This document shows, in pieces, positions 43,576-52,106 of a stretch of 64,000 nucleotides of DNA. The stretch is from Acetobacter sp. CAG:977 (GTDB taxonomy: Bacteria > Pseudomonadota > Alphaproteobacteria > CAAGCB01 > CAG-977). The stretch is taken from the NCBI GenBank assembly GCA_000434295.1, contig HF994935.1, positions 30,406 to 94,405 of the forward strand, read 5' to 3'. Each line of letters starts with the position of its first letter. The first letter of the stretch is position 1. The translations under genes and the position numbers were made by a program. The notes beneath the pieces were generated by a model that worked only from the letters and a program-made list of their open reading frames with translations, did not search any database and was not told the origin of the DNA.

Positions 43576-45366
43576 ATGGGATTTTTTAAAAAAGCAAAAA
43601 ACGGGGAACTGCCGTCGCTGAGCAAAGAAAACCTTTTGATGGTTCGGCGCGTCTGGAAAACCTACATTATCGACAAATGGAAACTTTTGACGATTTCCAT
43701 TATTTTAATGCTGATCGGCGCCAGTTTCGACGCGTTGCTCGTTCGTCAGATGAAACCGATTTTTGACGAAGTCTTTATTGATAAAAACCGCGAAAGCCTC
43801 GGCGTTATCGGTTTGGTCATTTTGGTGCTGTATTTTATAAAAGGCGTAACGAACTACGTCCAAAGTCTGGTCATGACGAAAATGAGCATCCGTATTTTAA
43901 CCGATATGCAGATGGATGTTTTCAAACGTGTCGTCCGTATGGATAACGCTTTTTTTGCCAAAAGGACGACGGGTGATATTTTGTCGCACTTTACCGCCGA
44001 CGTTACCATCATCAAAGACGCGGTTTTAAACAGCCTGACAACCTTGGTCAAAGATTCCGCTTCGGTTCTTTTTCTGGTTTTGCTGATGTTTTGGCAGTCC
44101 TTTGAAATGGCGTGCATTATGTTTTTTGTGTTTCCGCTGGGAATGGCTCCGGTGGCGTACTGCGGGCGCAAGATGCGGCGCAAAACAAAAAACATGCAAG
44201 AAGTGTACGGCTTGCTTTACAATGTTTTGTCTCAAACGTTTCAGGGCATTAAAATCGTTAAATCCTACTGCACCGAAGACAAAGAAGCCGAAGTATTGCA
44301 TGCTTCGATTAACCGAATGAACAAAATATCGTACAGCATGGCACGGCTGTCGAGCCTGCAAAGCCCGCTGATGGAATTTTTCGGCGGCATAGCGATGGCG
44401 GGGACTTTGGCATACGGCGGATACCGTATTTTGCAGGGTGACATGACCCCCGGAAACTTTATGGTCTTCCTGTTGGCAATCGTCGCGGCGTACAAGCCGA
44501 TGAAAAATATCGCCAACCTGCATTTAAGAATGCAGATGGGCATTGCGTCGATGCAACGTTTGTTTGATATGATGGATACGCCGCCTGCCATTCACGATGC
44601 GCCCGACGCGCGCGAGTTAAAGATAAATTCGGCGGATCTGGACGTCAAAAACATTACATTTTCTTATGACGGCGAACATCAGGTGTTAAAGAACGTTTCT
44701 TTGACCGCAAAAGCCGGTCAAACGGTTGCCGTTGTCGGGCACAGCGGTTCGGGCAAATCGTCTTTGATTAACCTGATTCCCCGTTTTTACGATCCGCAAC
44801 AGGGGCAAATCCTGATTGACGGACAGGATATCCAGTCCGTAACGTTGGAAAGCTTGAGAAAACAAGTCGCCTATGTTTCTCAGGATGTCATCATTTTTGA
44901 CGATACGATCAAAAACAACATTCGTTACGGGACGCCCGACGCAACGGACGAACAGGTGATTGCGGCGGCAAAGGCTGCGGCGGCGCACGACTTTATCATG
45001 GGTACGGAAAAAGGCTATGATACGGTTTTGGGCGAACGCGGCGGGCGTTTGTCGGGCGGTCAGCGCCAGATGATTTCGATCGCAAGAGCCATGCTGAAAA
45101 ACGCTCCGATCCTTTTGTTGGACGAAGCGACGTCGGCATTGGATTCCAAATCGGAACGCATTGTTCAGGATTCTTTGGATACTTTGATGAAAGGACGTAC
45201 TTCGATCGTTATTGCGCACCGTTTGTCGACGGTAATCAACGCGGACAGAATTTATGTCTTTAACGACGGCGAAGTCGTTGATTCCGGTACGCACGAAGAA
45301 TTGCTGACTCATGACGGCATTTATGCTCAGCTTTATCGTCTGCAGTTTATGAAAGACAAAAATTAA
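43576..45366 (+). CDS. msbA: MsbA-type lipid A exporter ABC transporter
   Basis: A 596-residue half-transporter with six membrane helices fused to an ATPase. The nucleotide-binding domain (about residues 345-596) has GHSGSGKSSLINL (Walker A), YVSQDVIIF (Q-loop), LSGGQRQM (signature), LLLDEATSALDSKSE (Walker B) and IAHRLSTV (switch His). The overall pattern matches MsbA, which flips lipid A-core across the inner membrane. The ATG at 43576 is preferred over an in-frame TTG at 43552. Related multidrug exporters share this layout, so lipid A is likely but not proved. Confidence 0.85.
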   Translation: MGFFKKAKNGELPSLSKENLLMVRRVWKTYIIDKWKLLTISIILMLIGASFDALLVRQMKPIFDEVFIDKNRESLGVIGLVILVLYFIKGVTNYVQSLVMTKMSIRILTDMQMDVFKRVVRMDNAFFAKRTTGDILSHFTADVTIIKDAVLNSLTTLVKDSASVLFLVLLMFWQSFEMACIMFFVFPLGMAPVAYCGRKMRRKTKNMQEVYGLLYNVLSQTFQGIKIVKSYCTEDKEAEVLHASINRMNKISYSMARLSSLQSPLMEFFGGIAMAGTLAYGGYRILQGDMTPGNFMVFLLAIVAAYKPMKNIANLHLRMQMGIASMQRLFDMMDTPPAIHDAPDARELKINSADLDVKNITFSYDGEHQVLKNVSLTAKAGQTVAVVGHSGSGKSSLINLIPRFYDPQQGQILIDGQDIQSVTLESLRKQVAYVSQDVIIFDDTIKNNIRYGTPDATDEQVIAAAKAAAAHDFIMGTEKGYDTVLGERGGRLSGGQRQMISIARAMLKNAPILLLDEATSALDSKSERIVQDSLDTLMKGRTSIVIAHRLSTVINADRIYVFNDGEVVDSGTHEELLTHDGIYAQLYRLQFMKDKN

Positions 45367-45444
45367 AACCAAAGGCGTGCTTGCCGCCGCTTTTTTCAAA
45401 AGGTATCCTGATAAAAGATCAGGCATCAAAAACAGGGGAATAAA

Positions 45445-45783
45445 ATGAAACGTCTGTTGTTTTTTCTTATGTTTTTAATCACGCCTTTTTATGCGCAAAG
45501 CGACGAATTTATCAATCCGACCAGTCCGAAGACCCAAGGCTTGGTCGTTTCGGCGGATTCCCAGACGAACAGCTTTAAAATCGAAGTCGACGGGAATGTC
45601 GGCTTGCAAATGATTTTTTATGTTACGGACGATACGGAATACTTTGTTTCGACGCCGCAAGGGACGGAAACGGGCAGTTTTTCCGATATTCAAAACGGGG
45701 CGTACGTCAACGTCGTCTATACGACGAACGACGAAATGACCGAAAGTATTGCCGAAGAAGTGACGGTCGACACACAAAAATAA
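45445..45783 (+). CDS. Small secreted beta-rich protein of unknown function
   Basis: A 112-residue protein with a signal peptide (MKRLLFFLMFLITPFYA, cleavage after the second alanine-ending segment around residue 17). The mature 95 residues are predicted as a small beta-barrel resembling OB-like periplasmic proteins (GLVVSADSQTNSFKIEVDG, then a YVTDDTEYF strand). An AGGGG precedes the start. It lies about 80 bases after msbA. No function can be assigned. Confidence 0.7.
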   Translation: MKRLLFFLMFLITPFYAQSDEFINPTSPKTQGLVVSADSQTNSFKIEVDGNVGLQMIFYVTDDTEYFVSTPQGTETGSFSDIQNGAYVNVVYTTNDEMTESIAEEVTVDTQK

Positions 45784-45849
45784 ATCCGAAAAATCATAAA
45801 AAACGGTTATACTATATATAGATACGGTTTCCTATGAGGGAGGAGTGCT

Positions 45850-46419
45850 ATGTATATATGGTATGTTTTGGCAGTATTCTTTATATTGTTGATAGCTTCG
45901 AATGTTTATGACATTCAGCAGGAAAAAAAGAAGGCGGAGCGCAATTTATTTAAAAAGCAGCTTTTGACTCCTTCGGGAAAAGAAATGTTTGACCGTCTCC
46001 GTCAGGTTGTCCCCGACGGGTATATTTTTGTAAAGGTTCCGTACACGGATCTGTTTGATAACCGCAAAAAGAACCCTAAGGAAAAGGCGCGCCTTCATTT
46101 TCGTTTTGTCGGATGCTGCATAGACTTTGTCGTTTGCGATGCAAAGCTTAATCCGATATGCCTGATAAAATTTGACGAAACGGAAATGGAAAAGAAAAAG
46201 CTGAAAAAGCTGACGTCAGAAGAGGTTTTTGCGGAATCCGGGTATCATTTTATCCGCTATAAAAGCAAGAATAAACCCAGTGTGGAACAGCTGACGGCGG
46301 ATATTTTCCCGCCCAAAGAAAAGCCTGCGGATAAAGCGGAAGACAAGCCCGCCGATAAAAAAGCGGAAGATAAACCCGCAACGCCGAAATCGCCCGAAAA
46401 GGAAGCGGCGGCTAAATAA
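45850..46419 (+). CDS. Membrane-anchored DUF2726-like protein
   Basis: A 189-residue protein. One N-terminal membrane helix (about residues 4-17) is followed by a DUF2726-like domain of the restriction-endonuclease-related fold: LHFRFVGCCIDFVVCDA and PICLIKFDETE carry the acidic and lysine positions. The C-terminal 45 residues are imperfect repeats of KPADKAED-type units and probably disordered. GGGAGGAG at 45837-45844 marks a strong ribosome site. Whether it cuts nucleic acid is unknown, since the canonical catalytic residues are only partly visible. Confidence 0.7.
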   Translation: MYIWYVLAVFFILLIASNVYDIQQEKKKAERNLFKKQLLTPSGKEMFDRLRQVVPDGYIFVKVPYTDLFDNRKKNPKEKARLHFRFVGCCIDFVVCDAKLNPICLIKFDETEMEKKKLKKLTSEEVFAESGYHFIRYKSKNKPSVEQLTADIFPPKEKPADKAEDKPADKKAEDKPATPKSPEKEAAAK

Positions 46420-47539
46420 AGGGAGAAAAACGCGAAAAATTCAGTTGCGGACGCACGGTGTCCGCAACTTCTTTTCTCATGCATAGAATCCAAGCCAGAG
46501 CGCTTTCGTTTTTCAACGGAGCCGTTAACGCGGGCAAATGCCCCTTTCCGCAAGCTTCCATTTTTCCGATTTCGTCAACGACAAGAATATCCGCGTTTTT
46601 TCTGGCATCAAGAATGCGTTCGTTTGCCCATTCCCAAGCGCTTTGATTAAAATCGAACTTACAACCGTTTTGAGCACGGTTTGATTTTATGGCCAGTATT
46701 TTTCGTTCGCCCGTTTCGGCGTCCATGACGTCATAGCCGTTCGGATTTACGGGATCTCCGAATGACGGTTGCAGGATTCCGCCGATTTTCAGCCCTGCTT
46801 CTTTTATTTGTTGGACGAGGTTTAAGGCTTTTGTCGTTTTTCCGCTTCTTTTTTCGCCGCAAACGGCAATAATTTCGGGCAGGGCATAAAGCATGGTTAA
46901 GCGTTCGGACAAAGCTTTCCATTGTTCGGGGGAGTTTATGTTTTCGCCCGTTAATTCGAAATCGGATTCGACGGTTTTGCGGTCGGCGGCGGGCATTTCG
47001 TCGCGCAGAACGTCCATGCGCGTGCATTCGGGCGGCAATGACAAAAGTTTTTTTGCAAATTCTTTGGATAAAAATACGGGATGACCTGCATTTCCGTTCT
47101 TTTCCGGATAAGCCATTTCAGCTTTTAATGCCGCAAGATCTTTCCACGTTTCGGGCGGAGGCAAAGGTCTGTCAACGGCGGCAAAAGCAATCTTTTCAAA
47201 TCCTTTGTCAAGAAAGAAACGGCATCCAGCCTGAACGGAAGAGAACGGACCGAACTCCGGCAAAGGGTTCATCAGGGAAAAAATCCGCAAAGATCCTCTG
47301 AGCGCCGAGGTTTCGGGACCCGGCAACACGTCTTTGTACGCTTCGGCATTATATCCCAGAATGACGGCGACATATTTTCCTCCGGCTTTTCTGTACGCGT
47401 CGATTTGGCAGAACAGCCAAGATTTTTTCCCGGCGTCAAGCAAACCTTTCGGGCATCCCATGCGACGGGATTTTCCTCCGGCCAGCAAAACAAGAGGAGG
47501 CAGTTCAGTCGATAAGTTTTTTAATATTGTCGTCGGCAC
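46412..47539 (-). CDS. Fusion of MocA-like nucleotidyltransferase and THEP1-like NTPase
   Basis: A 375-residue two-domain protein. The N-terminal domain (about residues 12-205) is a MobA/MocA-type NTP transferase with LLAGGKSRRMGCPKG (about 18-32), and INSPEQ at its end. Such enzymes add CMP or GMP to molybdopterin. The C-terminal domain (about 222-375) is a P-loop NTPase of the THEP1/NTPase_1 type with CGEKRSGKTTKA (about 227-238) and the Walker B LVVDEIGKME (about 319-328). The start is GTG, 35 bases inside the upstream PLP gene, so translation is coupled. A molybdenum cofactor role would fit the xdhD operon 20 kb away. Confidence 0.85.
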   Translation of the reverse strand: MPTTILKNLSTELPPLVLLAGGKSRRMGCPKGLLDAGKKSWLFCQIDAYRKAGGKYVAVILGYNAEAYKDVLPGPETSALRGSLRIFSLMNPLPEFGPFSSVQAGCRFFLDKGFEKIAFAAVDRPLPPPETWKDLAALKAEMAYPEKNGNAGHPVFLSKEFAKKLLSLPPECTRMDVLRDEMPAADRKTVESDFELTGENINSPEQWKALSERLTMLYALPEIIAVCGEKRSGKTTKALNLVQQIKEAGLKIGGILQPSFGDPVNPNGYDVMDAETGERKILAIKSNRAQNGCKFDFNQSAWEWANERILDARKNADILVVDEIGKMEACGKGHLPALTAPLKNESALAWILCMRKEVADTVRPQLNFSRFSPFI

Positions 47540-49058
47540 TTAACGTAAAGACGCGGTCATTGATGATCGGCAGGTCGCAAGAGCGTTCTCCGACGCCCGT
47601 GAACAACAATCCGCACCGTTCCCCTTTTTGAATGAGATTATTTTTGATCAGCATTCTCAATCCGGCCAATCCTGCGCTTCCCGTTGCGGACAAATCAATG
47701 CCCGTATGGCGAACGGCCAGATCAAAGGCTTTTTGCAAAGATTCTTCGTCGGCGACCAAAGGCAACCCTCCGGTTTCGATCATGCCGCGTACGACTTCCA
47801 ATCCGTCGTATGTGGTGTCGTCCAGGATTCCTTCGGCGATGCTGTCGGGGACGTTGCCGCTCCACGGTTTAAAGAATTCGTTTCTTTTTTTGCCGATTTT
47901 TGCAAAGACTTCATCGATGTCTTCTTTGATTTTCGGGTACATTTCGGCGATCAGGTTTGCGGTCATTTTAATTTGTCCGGCGTTGTTTTCGATTACCGAA
48001 CGTGCATCGAAATCGGATTCCAAAGCCATGGACAATTCGGGAGGCAAAGTTACGACGCCGTCGCGTCCCAATTCGCGCAGAACCATGAAATAGCTTTGCG
48101 CCAAGGGATAGCAGCTGGACGTTTGGCAGGTATAGAAACGCGGCAATTTGCGAATCATGCCCAAACGTTTGCATATTTGAGCGCCCGAAATTACGGCGTT
48201 AGCCAAACCGCCGCCGCCGACCTGAATGACCATGACGTCCAAAGCGGCATCGTTCAGGTACTGGTTAAAGAAGAATTCATAAGCCAGCGTTTCCGCGCCT
48301 TCGACGGCGGACCATATATCGTGTCCGTAAGACGTGAAGGGAACCCATCCGAATTTTTTCAAGGCTTCCTGATAACGCAGGTTGCACGGGTCGCCTTCGC
48401 CGACGTTCCCGTCGCGGCTGACTTTAACGACGTTTGTGCCCAGATTTGTCAGGATGGCAACGACGGTATCGCTGACGTGGTCGGGGACAAAGGCGTACAG
48501 CTGGTATCCTGCGGCGCCGGCGATGGCGGCGGCGCCCATGGCGGCATTACCGCAGCTGAAAATGGCAAGCGTTTTTTTGTCTTGGTCTTCGCCCGATATT
48601 TCGCGCAACGTTTCCAGATGCATGACGGCGCCTGCCAAATGTCTGGACTTATGCGATCCCATCAGCTGCAAGGTTTCGTTTTTAACGAACAGGGAGCCTT
48701 TGGGTAAATCGATGGCTTCCGCCAATTCGTCGGCTTGGATTTCGGGTGTTCTGACGAACCCGCGCCCCGTCAGGCGTTCGCAGGCGTTGGATAAAGCAAG
48801 AACGCGTTCCAGCCACCAAGACGCTTTCCCGTGTTCGTTTGCCAACTGATAGCTGGCCATAAATTCGCGGAACACGCTGAAGGAAAGCTTTCCTTCATTC
48901 CATCGTTTTGTCAGAATCGTGGGGAAAACGCGAGACAGTTCGTCGGCATCTTCCAATTTGATTAAGGGGTGGACGCCGTCATCAGAGCTTTCGGGACAAG
49001 CCAAATCCTTTATATCCAAAGGAAATTCTTTGTTGCAGACGGGGCAATACAAACGCAT
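47505..49058 (-). CDS. PLP-dependent threonine-synthase-like lyase
   Basis: A 517-residue fold-type II PLP enzyme. An N-terminal CPVC suggests a small zinc-binding or rubredoxin-like strip. The cofactor lysine lies in MGSHKSRHLAG (about residue 146), SCGNAAMGAAA is the phosphate-binding loop, and QVGGGGLANAV is the second glycine loop. It differs from classical threonine synthase by its length and inserted N-terminal part. Cysteate synthase and diaminopropionate ammonia-lyase are alternatives. ATG at 49058 follows AAGG at optimal spacing, while a TTG lies 9 bases upstream. It is co-transcribed with the MocA-NTPase fusion. Confidence 0.8.
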   Translation of the reverse strand: MRLYCPVCNKEFPLDIKDLACPESSDDGVHPLIKLEDADELSRVFPTILTKRWNEGKLSFSVFREFMASYQLANEHGKASWWLERVLALSNACERLTGRGFVRTPEIQADELAEAIDLPKGSLFVKNETLQLMGSHKSRHLAGAVMHLETLREISGEDQDKKTLAIFSCGNAAMGAAAIAGAAGYQLYAFVPDHVSDTVVAILTNLGTNVVKVSRDGNVGEGDPCNLRYQEALKKFGWVPFTSYGHDIWSAVEGAETLAYEFFFNQYLNDAALDVMVIQVGGGGLANAVISGAQICKRLGMIRKLPRFYTCQTSSCYPLAQSYFMVLRELGRDGVVTLPPELSMALESDFDARSVIENNAGQIKMTANLIAEMYPKIKEDIDEVFAKIGKKRNEFFKPWSGNVPDSIAEGILDDTTYDGLEVVRGMIETGGLPLVADEESLQKAFDLAVRHTGIDLSATGSAGLAGLRMLIKNNLIQKGERCGLLFTGVGERSCDLPIINDRVFTLSADDNIKKLID

Positions 49059-49130
49059 GTTTTTCAACCTTGTTTAAACCTTTACATACACGCCAACACT
49101 ATACCGAAATTTGCGCGAATATAAAGAGAA

Positions 49131-49156
49131 AAGAAAAACCCCGCGAAAAGCGGGGC
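49131..49156 (-). terminator. Terminator of the flagellin-flbT operon
   Basis: CCCCGC (49139-49144) pairs with GCGGGG (49150-49155), loop GAAAA. Reading the minus strand, TTTTTCTTTT follows. It separates the flagellin operon from the PLP gene. Confidence 0.88.
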
Positions 49157-49174
49157 TGATTTTTTTAAGCGGCG

Positions 49175-49573
49175 TTACGGTTGTTTTTGAACGGCCAGCT
49201 TTAACAATTCGGCTTCTTTTTCAATCAGAGGCATCATGTCTTTCAGAGCGGCGTAATAATCTCCGCCCATGATATCGTTGTTGACGGTATCGATTAAGGG
49301 CATCAGACTGGGCGCCGCCTGCATGATTTCCTTTAATCTGGCGAAATATTCGGGATGCAGCACCTTCGGGTCTTTTGCCAGATACATTTCCTGCAAGACG
49401 TAATAGACTTTTTTGCACGGGGTATCGGCGTCCTTTTCCGTCAGGACGTATTTTTCGCGCAAGATGGGGACGTTTCCTTCGATGAACAGCTTGACGCGTT
49501 CTTTGTCGTTTGTGATCAACGCGTTTCCGACGATCAGGCGTTCGCCCGGTTTTAATTCGATTTTTAAAGGCAT
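49175..49573 (-). CDS. flbT: Flagellin-synthesis regulator FlbT
   Basis: A 132-residue cytoplasmic protein. In alphaproteobacteria FlbT binds the 5' leader of flagellin mRNA and controls its stability and translation when assembly is incomplete. The sequence has the expected LKPGERLIVGNALITN start, FIEGNVPILREKYVLTE and YAALKDMMPLIEKEAEL end. It follows flagellin by 19 bases and has GGGAGG ahead of the start. The usual partner gene flaF is not present in this window. Confidence 0.9.
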   Translation of the reverse strand: MPLKIELKPGERLIVGNALITNDKERVKLFIEGNVPILREKYVLTEKDADTPCKKVYYVLQEMYLAKDPKVLHPEYFARLKEIMQAAPSLMPLIDTVNNDIMGGDYYAALKDMMPLIEKEAELLKLAVQKQP

Positions 49574-49592
49574 GAAAGCCTCCCTGCAATAA

Positions 49593-51080
49593 TTAGAACA
49601 TAGAAAGGATATTCGCGCTGGATTCCAGAGTCAAGCTGATGACTTGGTTAGCGATTTCCTGTTGTGTTTCGATGGCCAGCAAAAGCGAGCTGACTTCGTT
49701 CAAGTCGGCTTTGGTCAACAATTCGGCGCCGTTTTTGCTGGTGTTCGACAGCCCCGTCAGGAAATTTTCGCGAGACGTTACCATGGCGGCGTCCTGTTCG
49801 AATTTGTTTGCGGCGGCGCGCGTTTTTGCCAAAGCGGCGTCCAAATCCGACAAAGCGTTTGCAATGTCGGCGGGGTCTTGCCAATCGCCGACCGACGGAG
49901 ACAACCCCAAAGATTCGCTGTCCAGCATGACGCCCGTAATCGTGCGGACGTCGCCGCCGTTTTCATTGAAGATGGCGCGAATGTTGTCGCCTTTTAACGG
50001 GTTTAATCCGTCGAACGTACTGTCATTGACCAGATCGTCGATTTGTTTTAACAGCTCGTCGTACTGTTCGGAATATTTTAAACGCAGATTGTTTCCGGAT
50101 TCCGTTCCGCCTTCAATTCCCATAAATTCGGTTACGTCGCCTTTTAAATCGCCGATGACCAAATCGTCGCCGTAATCCGACGTGATTTGCAATTTGTCTC
50201 TGGACGTCAAAGACGCGGTAATTCCGTCCAACGCGGACAGCTCGTCCATAAATTCTTCAATGGTTTCGCCTTCGCGTATGGTTATGGTCGTGCCAAGGTC
50301 AAAGCCCAGTTTCGACGCCATGTTCGGTTCGGTATTCGTTTCGTCGATTTCGCCGTTCGGGGCGTAATGGGCGTCATTAACCAAAATGGGGCTTCTGTCG
50401 GGGGAATAGAGCTTCAGTTGTCCGTCTTTGACTTCGTATTTCAGCTTGTCTTCGCCGATCAGCGTCGTGAGCTGTCCGAAAAAAGCGTCAACGCGCATGT
50501 CTTCGTCGGCGACTTTTAACGTTACCCATTCGCCGTCTCCGACTTTGATGTTAAAGGAATCGCCCGTTTCAATCCCCAATTCAGACAATTTCATCTTTTT
50601 TTCGACGGGAACGGAAGCCGTCATTTCTTTCATGTTCCCGGTGCGGATAATAATTTCGTCGCCGTCTTTAAAACCGCTGATGTCGGTCAGAACCTGTTCG
50701 TCTTCAAAACCGTATTCGCTGGTCATTTTTGCGGGTTTGTTAACGCTTTCGGCGGCGTAAGTGGCGGACGCCTTTGCCTGCTGAACCAATTCGGTCAACG
50801 CGGAAATGGAATCGTCGACGGCGCTGAGGGTGGTTGATATTTTGCCGACCGAATCCAAAACGCTGTCCAAACCCGCGGCACGTTCGTTCAGACGCATGTC
50901 TTTGAAATACAAAACCGAATTATCATAAGAGGAATTGACGGTTTTTCCCGTCGCCAAAGAAACGGAAAGACTGTCATAAGCGGCGCTCAGGTCTTTTCCG
51001 TAATTGACGTTTGTTGCCAGCGACGAGGGCAGCCGCGTGGACGTTCCGTATGAAGAAAAATTATAGGGCATTGTTTTCAT
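49593..51080 (-). CDS. Flagellin with a large central insertion
   Basis: A 495-residue flagellin. The conserved D0/D1 segments are at the N-terminus (DLSAAYDSLSVSLATGKTVNSS, SISALTELVQQAKA, about residues 20-110) and at the C-terminus (TKADLNEVSSLLLAIETQQEI to SANILSMF). The central 280 residues hold beta-rich D2/D3-like domains, unusually large for alphaproteobacterial flagellins. The C-terminal SILSMF-type ending favours flagellin over hook-associated FlgL. GGGGAA precedes the ATG at 51080. It forms an operon with flbT, closed by a strong terminator. Confidence 0.85.
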   Translation of the reverse strand: MKTMPYNFSSYGTSTRLPSSLATNVNYGKDLSAAYDSLSVSLATGKTVNSSYDNSVLYFKDMRLNERAAGLDSVLDSVGKISTTLSAVDDSISALTELVQQAKASATYAAESVNKPAKMTSEYGFEDEQVLTDISGFKDGDEIIIRTGNMKEMTASVPVEKKMKLSELGIETGDSFNIKVGDGEWVTLKVADEDMRVDAFFGQLTTLIGEDKLKYEVKDGQLKLYSPDRSPILVNDAHYAPNGEIDETNTEPNMASKLGFDLGTTITIREGETIEEFMDELSALDGITASLTSRDKLQITSDYGDDLVIGDLKGDVTEFMGIEGGTESGNNLRLKYSEQYDELLKQIDDLVNDSTFDGLNPLKGDNIRAIFNENGGDVRTITGVMLDSESLGLSPSVGDWQDPADIANALSDLDAALAKTRAAANKFEQDAAMVTSRENFLTGLSNTSKNGAELLTKADLNEVSSLLLAIETQQEIANQVISLTLESSANILSMF

Positions 51081-51184
51081 TATTTTTTCCCCGAATTGTT
51101 TTTGACGGACAAACTTACATTCTTTAATCCTAGCATAAAAACGGCGGGGGTGAAACAATAAAAAATCAATTTTTTCAATATATT

Positions 51185-51205
51185 AGTAGGCAAAAATTGC
51201 CTACT
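51185..51205. repeat. Perfect 9-bp inverted repeat between two minus-strand genes
   Basis: AGTAGGCAA, three bases, TTGCCTACT. It includes the stop codon of the transglutaminase-like gene and lies about 105 bases upstream of the flagellin start. It could end the former gene, or be a regulatory palindrome for the latter. The following bases are A/T-rich but lack a clear T-run. Confidence 0.6.
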
Positions 51206-52106
51206 CCGCCTTTAGAGGCAGGACACTGACGTCTACGGTAACGGCATGTTGACCGCCGCCCGTCATGATGCCTTTGATCGGGCTCATGTCGTCAAAATCG
51301 CGTCCCCATCCGACGGTGATATGGTCGGTTTGGGCGTACATATTGTTTGTGGGATCCAAATCAACCCAGCCGTATTCGGGGACAAAGACGGAAAACCATG
51401 CGTGGGAAGCGTCTCCGCCGACCATTTCGATGTCGCCCGTTTGGTTTTCCAATGCGGGGCGGCAGGTGCGGATATAACCGCTGACATATCTGGCAGCCAA
51501 TCCCAAAGAACGGACGGCAGCAATCGCCAGATGGGCAAAATCCTGACAAACGCCGCGTTTTAACCGCAAAACTTCATTGACGGGCGTGGCGATGCTGGTT
51601 GCCGACGGGTCATAGGCAAAGCCGTTATAAATGCCGCGCATCAGGTCTTCGGCTCCGCGCAGGACGGGCTTTCCTTTGTCAAAAAAGGCTTGGGCGAATT
51701 CTTTGATTTCCTTTGTCAAAGGAATAAAACAGGACGGACAGGCATTCTCGGCGGCTTGCAACAATTCTGGGGTATCTGGTAGGGACAAGCTTTTTTTAAC
51801 GTCTTCCCATGCGGGGGTGTCATCGGGGTCGGGGATCGGGCGTTCAAAGACTTCGGCATTGAATTCGGAAACGACGCTTAGTGCCGTATGGGGCATTTCG
51901 GTAATAAAAAAGGTTGTTCTGTTTCCGAACGCGTCCTTTGCATTTTCGATAAAGGACGGCTCCGGGCTGACGGTCAAAGAAACGTTTGAAACGTGCTGAT
52001 AAAACGTTTCGCGGGGTTTCAGTCTGGCGATATGATGAGACAGCGTAACGGGCAGGCTGTATTTATAGTCCGTTTTATGCCGGACGCGATAAGTCACGGA
52101 CGTCAT
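51201..52106 (-). CDS. Bacterial transglutaminase-like protease-fold protein
   Basis: A 301-residue protein with an N-terminal beta-rich domain (about residues 4-95) and a transglutaminase-like core. The catalytic triad is visible: Cys in RGVCQDFAH (about residue 188), His in GDASHAWFSV, and Asp in WVDLDPTNN. No signal peptide is present, so it is probably cytoplasmic. It overlaps the ATP-grasp/alpha-E gene by 4 bases; this pairing is widespread in bacteria and is predicted to make or process a peptide-type tag or metabolite. Confidence 0.9.
   Translation of the reverse strand: MTSVTYRVRHKTDYKYSLPVTLSHHIARLKPRETFYQHVSNVSLTVSPEPSFIENAKDAFGNRTTFFITEMPHTALSVVSEFNAEVFERPIPDPDDTPAWEDVKKSLSLPDTPELLQAAENACPSCFIPLTKEIKEFAQAFFDKGKPVLRGAEDLMRGIYNGFAYDPSATSIATPVNEVLRLKRGVCQDFAHLAIAAVRSLGLAARYVSGYIRTCRPALENQTGDIEMVGGDASHAWFSVFVPEYGWVDLDPTNNMYAQTDHITVGWGRDFDDMSPIKGIMTGGGQHAVTVDVSVLPLKAE

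Noticed and set aside
45407..45423. CCTGAT / ATCAGG hairpin after msbA
   Set aside because: Six-base arms without a following T-run; could be a weak terminator or chance, so it is not listed.
46310..46385. Repeats near the end of the DUF2726-like gene as a CRISPR array
   Set aside because: The repeats are in-frame, imperfect and unspaced; they encode a low-complexity protein tail.
47628..48707. A long open frame antisense to the PLP lyase gene
   Set aside because: It has no ribosome site or family match, and its low-complexity composition mirrors the codon bias of the real gene on the other strand.
51185..51205. Sigma-54 promoter at the palindrome upstream of flagellin
   Set aside because: GG and GC are 8 bases apart rather than the required 10, so the -24/-12 spacing is wrong.
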